Positions 1-6,218 of a DNA stretch of 6,218 nt are shown piece by piece. Numbering within the stretch: the first letter of the stretch is position 1; each line of letters begins with the position of its first letter. Origin of the DNA: Verrucomicrobiota bacterium (GTDB lineage: Bacteria; Verrucomicrobiota; Verrucomicrobiia; Limisphaerales; UBA1096); NCBI GenBank assembly GCA_015658765.1, contig DQOE01000220.1, positions 1 through 6,218 of the forward strand, written 5' to 3'. The translations under genes were made by a program, and so were the position numbers. The notes below the pieces were generated by a model. It worked only from the letters and a program-made list of their open reading frames with translations, had not been told where the DNA came from and made no database searches.

Positions 1-584
1 CGAAACAATTCCCTGTCCGCTCCCTTAAGTGAAATCTCCGCGCCGGTGCTGTCGGAGAACACCACGCCGGGCGGCGTCCACGAGTCGAGATTCAATCCAT
101 GCCCGACCGGGTTGGCCGGATCGTAAAAAACATTTTTCGGAACTTGGATGGAATACTCAATGATTTCCTCGGGCAAAAAGTCGGGCGTGTCATCGGTCGG
201 CTTGAGTGTCAGCCGATGCCCCGTGTCCCCCGCTGTCAGGACGATCGCCCCCTCCTGCCCCTTGGCCAAAGTGTACCTTCGGGAAACTAGGTCGACCGGG
301 AAAGTGGTGACCTCACCCGACAGGGAACGAAACCGGATCGTGTTATCGGCGGAGTCGATCGACCAAACACCGTGACCGTCACCGGTCGCGGATGTCAGCA
401 ACGGGTACCGGGAATAGAACCGGCCCTCCGGGGAGCTGTACAGGATGACTTCCCTGCCGATCGAGTCGGTTCCCTCCCACACTGCAGATTCCTCGAAAAA
501 CTGGCCCTTGGCCAAGCTGGGGAACAGGCAAATCAGGGCGATTGCGATGCCCAGCGCCCTTCGGCTTTGTCGGATCAAAAACAT
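1..584 (-). CDS. Exported protein of unknown function, N-terminal part (cut by window edge)
   Basis: The minus strand reads open from an ATG at 584-582 to the left edge, giving 194 codons with the C-terminus missing. Residues 1-27 look like a signal peptide: basic start (R5, R8, R9), a hydrophobic core at about 10-21 (ALGIAIALICLF), then SLAKG followed by Q28, fitting cleavage after A25-K26-G27. The mature part is polar, rich in G, D, S and T, with short alternating hydrophobic stretches suggesting beta structure (for example VWEGTDSIGREVILYSS at 35-51). I see no known catalytic motif, lipobox or transmembrane segment. The peptide LAKGQ occurs twice, at 24-28 and 106-110, both over the same DNA palindrome. 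The start is the only in-frame ATG behind a good promoter; the ribosome site is weak (GTGGA). The gene diverges from a TetR gene and is its likely target. I do not recognise the family. Coding status is well supported by the signal peptide and the long open frame; function is unknown. Confidence 0.75.
   Translation of the reverse strand, partial: MFLIRQSRRALGIAIALICLFPSLAKGQFFEESAVWEGTDSIGREVILYSSPEGRFYSRYPLLTSATGDGHGVWSIDSADNTIRFRSLSGEVTTFPVDLVSRRYTLAKGQEGAIVLTAGDTGHRLTLKPTDDTPDFLPEEIIEYSIQVPKNVFYDPANPVGHGLNLDSWTPPGVVFSDSTGAEISLKGADRELF
261..270. repeat. Iterated palindrome CTTGGCCAAG, 9/10 copy
   Basis: CTTGGCCAAA, with the full 8-bp core TTGGCCAA. Inside the exported-protein gene, where on the minus strand it encodes LAK of LAKGQ (106-110). 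Confidence 0.5.
507..516. repeat. Iterated palindrome CTTGGCCAAG
   Basis: Exact copy inside the exported-protein gene, encoding LAK at the end of the signal peptide. The surrounding 15 bases resemble those of the copy at 261-270 (14 of 15 identical on the minus strand). Confidence 0.6.
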
Positions 585-663
585 GATTCCACGCTCATAC
601 TTAACGGATTTGCTCACCCTCTCCCGCCGGCGCAAACGCTCACGAAAGGCAGCCAGTCGCGTA

Positions 664-691
664 AATCTATCAACTGATTGATTCGTGTCAA
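664..691 (-). promoter_or_regulatory. Sigma70-type promoter for the exported-protein gene
   Basis: On the minus strand, TTGACA (plus positions 686-691) is followed after 16 bp by TAGATT (plus 664-669). The -35 is a perfect consensus match and the -10 matches 4 of 6 positions. The DNA just upstream of the -35 (about 692-722) is dominated by A and T runs that could act as an UP element. Transcription would start near 657, leaving a leader of roughly 70 nt before the ATG at 584. Two inverted repeats overlap this promoter, which fits repression by the adjacent TetR protein. Confidence 0.55.
669..678. promoter_or_regulatory. Candidate TetR operator, copy 1 (in promoter spacer)
   Basis: The minus strand reads ATCAGTTGAT, a dyad ATCA-GT-TGAT. 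It lies in the spacer between the -35 and -10 of the minus-strand promoter, touching one base of the -10, where a bound repressor would block RNA polymerase. The same core TCAGTTGA, on the other strand, stands just before tetR. That the TetR protein binds here is inferred from position and symmetry. Confidence 0.45.
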
Positions 692-693
692 TC
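676..693. promoter_or_regulatory. Inverted repeat GATTGA-N6-TCAATC over the -35
   Basis: Perfect 6-bp arms (676-681 and 688-693) flank a 6-bp spacer. The repeat covers the whole -35 element of the minus-strand promoter. Its 18-bp span resembles the size of many helix-turn-helix operators, so it may be a second or alternative operator. It overlaps copy 1 of the RTCAGTTGAY dyad by three bases. Confidence 0.4.
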
Positions 694-748
694 GATTTTT
701 CGAGATTTTTTTTGAAAAAAAATGTGACATTTCGCCTTTTTTAAGTTA

Positions 749-758
749 GTCAGTTGAC
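749..758. promoter_or_regulatory. Candidate TetR operator, copy 2 (before tetR start)
   Basis: The plus strand reads GTCAGTTGAC, a dyad GTCA-GT-TGAC that extends to AGTCA-GT-TGACT at 748-759. It ends ten bases before the tetR ATG, so binding would block transcription or early elongation of tetR, giving autoregulation. It matches copy 1 except for the two outermost bases, which change together and keep the symmetry. Confidence 0.45.
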
Positions 759-768
759 TGTTTTTTGA

Positions 769-1455
769 ATGGCTGACAAAAGTAATGGCCTGAACAAGGG
801 TGAAAAAACCCGCATTTTGCTGCTGAACACCGCCGAAAGGTTGTTCGGCCAAAACGGCGTGACGGCCACGTCCTTGCGTGAAGTAATGAAGGTGGCGGAC
901 GTCAACATGGCCATGGTTCATTACTATTTCAAAAACAAGGACGGCCTTCTCGACGCCATCTTGGAGCGGCGGCTCGTGCCGATCAATCAAGCCCGATTGA
1001 ACCTGCTTGGTCAATACGCCCTAGAAGCCGGCGGCCAACCCCTTGGCATGGACGACATCATCAAGGCGTACGTCGAGCCGTTCATCCGGCTTCGCGACAA
1101 TGCCGACGAAGGGGGCGAGGATTTTCTCAAGCTCTTTGCCTGGCTGCGGATGGAGCCGAATTTCGCCTACCATCAATTGATGAAAAAACACCTCGGCGAT
1201 TCCCTGACGGCGTTTCAGAAGGAACTCAAGCGGTCGCTCCCGGATAAAACCGACGAGGAACTCAACTGGAAGTGGGCGTTCCTCGGGGGAACAGTGGTGA
1301 TGACGATCACGCTGATGGATCAGATCGACTGGTTCAACGACGAGGGGGACATGGGCGGCAGCGCCGACTGGATCATCAAGAACCTGGTCAACTACACTTC
1401 GGCTGGGTTCCAATCCAGCTTCATTCCCGAACCGACCCCGCAGCCAAGCACTTGA
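769..1455 (+). CDS. TetR-family transcriptional repressor
   Basis: A 228-residue protein with the typical TetR/AcrR plan. Residues 13-60 form the N-terminal DNA-binding domain: the first helix carries RILLLNTAERLFGQNG, and the helix-turn-helix runs through TSLREVMKVADVNMAMVHYYF (about 34-54), with the family signature YYFKNKDGLL at 52-61. The C-terminal part (about 90-210) is the ligand and dimer domain; WLRMEPNFAYHQLMKKHLG and the later WAFLGG segment resemble the PsrA-like C-terminal type, though I place this only tentatively. The tail (EPTPQPST) looks unstructured. No Shine-Dalgarno sequence precedes the ATG, and the other nearby ATG (785) is out of frame. The gene is divergent from an exported-protein gene, with paired dyads between them, so it probably represses that gene and itself. 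The inducer is unknown. It converges with the SirB1-like gene, 14 bp away. Confidence 0.9.
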   Translation: MADKSNGLNKGEKTRILLLNTAERLFGQNGVTATSLREVMKVADVNMAMVHYYFKNKDGLLDAILERRLVPINQARLNLLGQYALEAGGQPLGMDDIIKAYVEPFIRLRDNADEGGEDFLKLFAWLRMEPNFAYHQLMKKHLGDSLTAFQKELKRSLPDKTDEELNWKWAFLGGTVVMTITLMDQIDWFNDEGDMGGSADWIIKNLVNYTSAGFQSSFIPEPTPQPST

Positions 1456-1469
1456 CCGGGTGGGGCGCG

Positions 1470-2363
1470 TCAACTGGCGAGCTTGATGAGGTATTTTTGG
1501 ATGCGATCCCGCTCCCCGAGATGCCTGTTTTTCTGGTAAATCTGGTGAAGGTTTGAGCAGATGCGCATCAGAACCCGCCGCGGAGTCGTCGTGGAAAGAA
1601 AGCCTGAATCCAACCCATAGCCACACTGCTTGAGTCGGGTGGCGCAATCGGAGTGGGTCAAAAAATTACCCCCGTTGAATGCGTCAATATAAATGGTGAA
1701 CGCCGGGGACTGCAGTCGCAGGATGAAATGGCCCGGCATCCCCACGCCGGTCACCGGAAGGCCAAGCCGGCGTGCGACAAAAAGATACACGAGGCACAGG
1801 CTAATCGGGTTGCCCAAGCGGCGGTCGATAACCCGGTTGAGATAGCTGTTCTGCGGATCGTAGTAGCTCGCCTTGTCGCCGCGGAACCGTTCCTTCCGAT
1901 ACAGGACACGGTTGATGGCCATCAGTGCGGCCGGCTTGCTTTGGGTTGGATCGCAGACTTCGCGCACCTGTTCTGCATAACCATCCAGTTGGGCCTGATA
2001 GGCTCCCTGGTCGAAACCGGGGAAGGCCGTTCGGATCAAGAGCCACAGGCCTTTCTCGAGATTGAGTTGCTCCCCGCCGCGATTACAAAAAGCGACGAAC
2101 TCACGGTCCGCCACACATCGTTCCAGTTGCGTGAGAAGTTCCCATGAATGCTTGCGGACGAGTCGATCCCCACTATTGAGACCGGCCTTCAGCCAGGGCC
2201 GGGCTTCGATGCCGCAGTTGACCAATGTCTGCCGGATAGCTTGAAACACCTCGGGGTCGGGGTCGGACAACAGGCGAACCAACGCTCCCTTGTCCTTCTC
2301 AGAAAGAGAGGCCAGCTCCAGCGGATTTGCCAACAGAGCCTTCATGACTTGGTCAGGCGGCAT
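1470..2363 (-). CDS. SirB1-family transglutaminase-like protein with HEAT-like N-terminus
   Basis: A 297-residue protein without signal peptide, presumably cytoplasmic. Residues 1 to about 85 are helical and HEAT-like (LVRLLSDPDPEVFQAIRQTL at 28-47, then LVRKHSWELLTQL). Residues about 120-235 are the SirB1/Transglut_core2 domain: SYYDPQNSYLNRVIDRRLGN, then PISLCLVYLFVARRLGLPV, the histidine motif MPGHFILRL (H212) and YIDAFNGGNFL (D227). The last 40 residues begin like the TPR segment of the family (SNLHQIYQKNRHLGE) but end after about one repeat. E. coli SirB1 is of similar length (about 270). Spacing from the LGLPV motif puts the classical catalytic cysteine near I187/S188; C190 is nearby but probably too late, so a transglutaminase or protease activity should not be assumed. 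The biochemical role of the family is unsettled. The start has no clear ribosome site. The gene is convergent with tetR and divergent from kdsB. Confidence 0.88.
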   Translation of the reverse strand: MPPDQVMKALLANPLELASLSEKDKGALVRLLSDPDPEVFQAIRQTLVNCGIEARPWLKAGLNSGDRLVRKHSWELLTQLERCVADREFVAFCNRGGEQLNLEKGLWLLIRTAFPGFDQGAYQAQLDGYAEQVREVCDPTQSKPAALMAINRVLYRKERFRGDKASYYDPQNSYLNRVIDRRLGNPISLCLVYLFVARRLGLPVTGVGMPGHFILRLQSPAFTIYIDAFNGGNFLTHSDCATRLKQCGYGLDSGFLSTTTPRRVLMRICSNLHQIYQKNRHLGERDRIQKYLIKLAS

Positions 2364-2433
2364 TTACGCACCCAAGCGCAGGGGAGGCAACCAAGAGTTA
2401 TTCACAACGCCCGGCAAAAGAAAACATTCATCA

Positions 2434-2483
2434 ACCACGAAAGGCGCGAAAAGCCACAAAAAGGGACACGGATGGACACGGAT
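2434..2483. repeat. CACGAAA / GGACACGGAT intergenic repeat
   Basis: CCACGAAAGGCGCGAAAAGCC runs as imperfect 10-11 nt units into a perfect tandem pair of GGACACGGAT (2464-2473 and 2474-2483). From memory, such CACGAAA and GGACACGGAT tracts are common between genes in Verrucomicrobiota and several other phyla, where they give spurious short reading frames. Copy number elsewhere in this genome cannot be seen here. Confidence 0.6.
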
Positions 2484-2491
2484 TTAGAGAC

Positions 2492-2557
2492 CTGAAAACT
2501 GAACACTGAAAAGGGGCACGCATTGGGGGCTGAAAACTTGAAACTTGAAACTTGAAA
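2492..2557. repeat. Heptamer repeat, CTGAAAA/CTTGAAA units
   Basis: Three heptamers CTGAAAA, CTGAACA, CTGAAAA (2492-2512) are followed by a 17-bp insert and then CTGAAAA plus three exact CTTGAAA units (2530-2557). All seven units share the CT-GAA pattern and a strict 7-nt step within each block. It looks like a slippage-prone or repeat-family tract in non-coding DNA. The last CTTGAAA units also supply TTGAAA hexamers upstream of kdsB. Confidence 0.7.
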
Positions 2558-2597
2558 CTCCATTAGGTTATCTGTCCCTGTCCGCTTAGGATGCTCG

Positions 2598-2609
2598 GCT
2601 TGGCCAAGC
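2598..2609. repeat. Iterated palindrome, 12-bp form GCTTGGCCAAGC
   Basis: Exact copy in non-coding DNA, 21 bp before the kdsB start. Its position outside any gene shows the motif is not just a codon effect. Confidence 0.6.
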
Positions 2610-2630
2610 AGCCCGGTTGGGCGACTGAAG

Positions 2631-4984
<2,354 letters not shown>

Positions 4985-5020
4985 ATTGTTTCTTTAACCA
5001 GAGCCAATTACTGGTCCCCA

Positions 5021-5617
5021 ATGGAAAATTTACCCCCAGTGATCCTTGCCTCCACCTCTCCGAGACGATCGGAGTTGCTCGCCTCGATGGATATCGAGTT
5101 CGAGGTCGTGCCCAGCCACGCGGAGGAAGTGATGGAAGCCAGCGACTTCATCCCTGACCTCTGCGAAGCCAACGCCAAGGCCAAAGCCGAGCCGATCGCC
5201 GAGCTGCACCCGGAATGTCTGGTGATTGCCGCTGACACGATCGTTTACCTCGAGGATGAACTGTTCGGCAAACCAACCCATATCGAGGAGGCTGGCCGCA
5301 TGTTGGCTCAACTGCAGGGGCGTACACACCAGGTTTCGACCGGCGTCTCGCTGATTTATCACAACGACGAAATCAACAAAACATTCTCGGTGATCACCAA
5401 CGTCACCTTCCTGCCGCTCAGCAAGGAGCAGATCGGCGAGTACCTGGCCGGGATCGATCCGCTCGACAAGGCCGGTGGTTACGCCATTCAGCAGGACAAG
5501 CACAAGATTATCAAGCGAGTCTCCGGCTCGGTTTCAAACGTGGTCGGCCTGCCCGTCGAACGCCTCAAGGAGGAGCTGAACCACCTGTTCAGCGAAAAAA
5601 TCGAGGAGCAGTGGTGA
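5021..5617 (+). CDS. maf: Maf-family nucleoside triphosphate pyrophosphatase
   Basis: Hydrolyses non-canonical or pyrimidine nucleoside triphosphates to monophosphate and pyrophosphate; cytoplasmic. The 198 residues equal the normal family length. Signatures in order: LASTSPRRSELL (9-20), VIAADTIV with the essential Asp (67-74), GKP, GRTHQVSTGV (100-109), DPLDKAGGYAIQ (about 145-156) and SNVVGLPVE. It is nearer to the YhdE-type (dTTP/UTP) than to a fused form, but the exact substrate cannot be settled by eye. It follows pyrG by 36 bp with no terminator, so co-transcription with kdsB-pyrG is likely. No Shine-Dalgarno sequence precedes the ATG; the family N-terminus fits this start. A small dyad ACCAG-N9-CTGGT (4997-5015) lies in the short gap, without a T run. 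Confidence 0.95.
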   Translation: MENLPPVILASTSPRRSELLASMDIEFEVVPSHAEEVMEASDFIPDLCEANAKAKAEPIAELHPECLVIAADTIVYLEDELFGKPTHIEEAGRMLAQLQGRTHQVSTGVSLIYHNDEINKTFSVITNVTFLPLSKEQIGEYLAGIDPLDKAGGYAIQQDKHKIIKRVSGSVSNVVGLPVERLKEELNHLFSEKIEEQW

Positions 5618-5721
5618 GCTTTGCCGTCGGGTTTTGAACCTTTCAGCAGCGTTCATGTCCAACCTCTCCCTTGGTGTCAGGCCGACTGGAGATTGATTCC
5701 CTGCCAACTCGGACGTACACA

Positions 5722-5734
5722 TTGGCCTTGCCAA
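5722..5734. repeat. Small hairpin TTGGC-CTT-GCCAA before the sugar transferase gene
   Basis: Perfect 5-bp arms flank a 3-nt loop, 19 bp before the ATG of the next gene. An alternative pairing TGGCC (5723-5727) with GGCCA (5739-5743) competes with it. It looks like a split form of the TTGGCCAA palindrome found elsewhere in the window. It has no T run and is not a terminator. The rest of the 136-bp gap (5618-5753) shows nothing clear. Confidence 0.35.
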
Positions 5735-5753
5735 ACAGGGCCACCCGATCCAT

Positions 5754-6218
5754 ATGCTGCGCAACCAACGACAAATTCAGACAAGCATCAACAAGGTGCT
5801 CGACGGCTTGGTTTTTGCCATCAGCCTTTGGCTGGCACACGGTTTGCGCACGGTGTTGCCCTTCGAGGTGTTCGGTGGCACGGCTGAAATCGCGCCCTTC
5901 AAGGGGGCGTACGTTTGGATCAGCGTCCTGCTCCTGTTTGTGGCTCCCTTCGTCCTGGACACCCAGGGGTTTTATTCGCGTTCCGCTTGGCCAAGCCGCG
6001 CCCAGACCGTCTGGCCGCTGGCCAAGGCCTCCGTGTTGATCACCCTGCTCATCATCACCGTGATGTTCGCCTTCAGGATTCAGCTCACCCGCTCGGTGAT
6101 CCTGATTTTTGCCGTGCTCAGCATCGCGCTGGCCTGGGCCAAGGAGGAAGGCTCGCTTCGTTGGCAGCGGCGACGCCTGACCAGCGCCGACCTCCAGAAA
6201 CGAATCATCCTGCTCGGC
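5754..6218 (+). CDS. Polyprenyl glycosylphosphotransferase (exopolysaccharide sugar transferase), N-terminal part
   Basis: An open frame of 155 codons runs from the ATG at 5754 to the right edge without a stop. The visible part has four hydrophobic helices: about 15-35 (LDGLVFAISLWLAHGL), 53-68 (YVWISVLLLFVAPFVL), 92-107 (ASVLITLLIITVMFAF) and 114-129 (SVILIFAVLSIALAWA). The motif DTQGFYSR (69-76) follows helix two, and a basic stretch (RWQRRRLTSADLQKR) leads to RIILLG, which looks like the start of the Rossmann-like CoA-binding domain. This order is typical of the WcaJ/PssY-type enzymes that move a sugar phosphate from a UDP-sugar to undecaprenyl phosphate and so start exopolysaccharide or O-antigen units. 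The catalytic C-terminal domain is outside the window, so the call is inferred. The frame is open upstream to a stop at 5694, but 5754 is the only good start; AGGG at 5737-5740 is a distant ribosome site. Confidence 0.75.
   Translation, partial: MLRNQRQIQTSINKVLDGLVFAISLWLAHGLRTVLPFEVFGGTAEIAPFKGAYVWISVLLLFVAPFVLDTQGFYSRSAWPSRAQTVWPLAKASVLITLLIITVMFAFRIQLTRSVILIFAVLSIALAWAKEEGSLRWQRRRLTSADLQKRIILLG
5985..5996. repeat. Iterated palindrome, 12-bp form in the sugar transferase gene
   Basis: GCTTGGCCAAGC read in a different frame from the other coding copies, giving A-W-P-S (GCT TGG CCA AGC) rather than L-A-K. Confidence 0.6.

Larger units (their letters stand above)
2364..2630. other. Divergent intergenic region between the sirB1-like gene and kdsB
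   Basis: This 267-bp gap has no credible gene. Besides the two repeat tracts it carries the 12-bp palindrome GCTTGGCCAAGC at 2598-2609 and a small dyad GCCC-GGTT-GGGC at 2611-2622 just before kdsB. Promoters for both flanking genes must lie here. A weak candidate for kdsB is TTGAAA (2545-2550), 18 bp, TATCTG (2569-2574). No terminator-like hairpin with a T run was seen. Confidence 0.5.

Noticed and set aside
558..584. Twin-arginine (Tat) signal in the exported protein
   Set aside because: SRRALG shares only part of the Tat consensus; the peptide fits a general Sec signal better.
1456..1469. Bidirectional terminator between convergent tetR and the sirB1-like gene
   Set aside because: The 14-bp gap has no inverted repeat or T run.
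1021..1647. 208-codon minus-strand frame over the end of tetR
   Set aside because: It overlaps tetR antisense and also the sirB1-like gene in another frame, both of which have clear family signatures.
1653..2147. 164-codon plus-strand frame opposite the SirB1-like gene
   Set aside because: The minus strand encodes a clear SirB1 domain across the same bases.
2591..2593. Upstream ATG as the kdsB start
   Set aside because: It is out of frame with kdsB; the ATG at 2631 places the IIPAR motif at the expected N-terminus.
4997..5015. ACCAG-N9-CTGGT dyad after pyrG as a terminator
   Set aside because: The stem is only 5 bp with a 9-nt loop and no T run follows; maf starts right after it.

Overview
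The window most resembles a chromosomal segment of a free-living member of the Verrucomicrobiota or a related PVC-group bacterium. This is an inference, not a database result. It rests on the moderately GC-rich coding sequence, the Gram-negative Kdo gene kdsB overlapping pyrG (a pairing also known from Chlamydia), a SirB1-type protein with a HEAT-like N-terminus, the look of the sugar transferase, intergenic repeats of the CACGAAA/GGACACGGAT kind, and start codons that almost all lack a Shine-Dalgarno sequence. No mobile element, RNA gene, CRISPR array or phage gene was found.

Layout. Positions 1-584 (minus) hold the N-terminal part of an uncharacterised exported protein with a signal peptide, which runs off the left edge. 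Positions 585-768 are a divergent control region, and 769-1455 (plus) is a TetR-family repressor. In the control region I see a promoter for the exported protein (TTGACA, 16 bp, TAGATT, minus strand), an inverted repeat over its -35, and two matched 10-bp dyads of form RTCAGTTGAY. One dyad lies inside that promoter and the other just before tetR. Positions 1470-2363 (minus, convergent with tetR) encode a SirB1/transglutaminase-like protein. Positions 2364-2630 are a repeat-bearing intergenic gap.

The right half is a plus-strand set: kdsB (2631-3374), pyrG (3371-4984, GTG start overlapping the kdsB stop), a Maf-family nucleotide pyrophosphatase (5021-5617), and the N-terminal membrane part of a polyprenyl glycosylphosphotransferase (5754 to the right edge). 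KdsB consumes CTP to activate Kdo for lipopolysaccharide, PyrG makes CTP, Maf hydrolyses nucleotides, and the last gene would start a surface polysaccharide on a lipid carrier. The theme is nucleotide supply and envelope glycan synthesis.

No wholly new system is evident. The two points most worth following are the covarying operator pair between the exported-protein gene and tetR, and a 10-bp palindrome CTTGGCCAAG that occurs four times exactly (plus once with one mismatch) in coding and non-coding DNA and in different reading frames. The latter suggests a genome-wide iterated palindrome.
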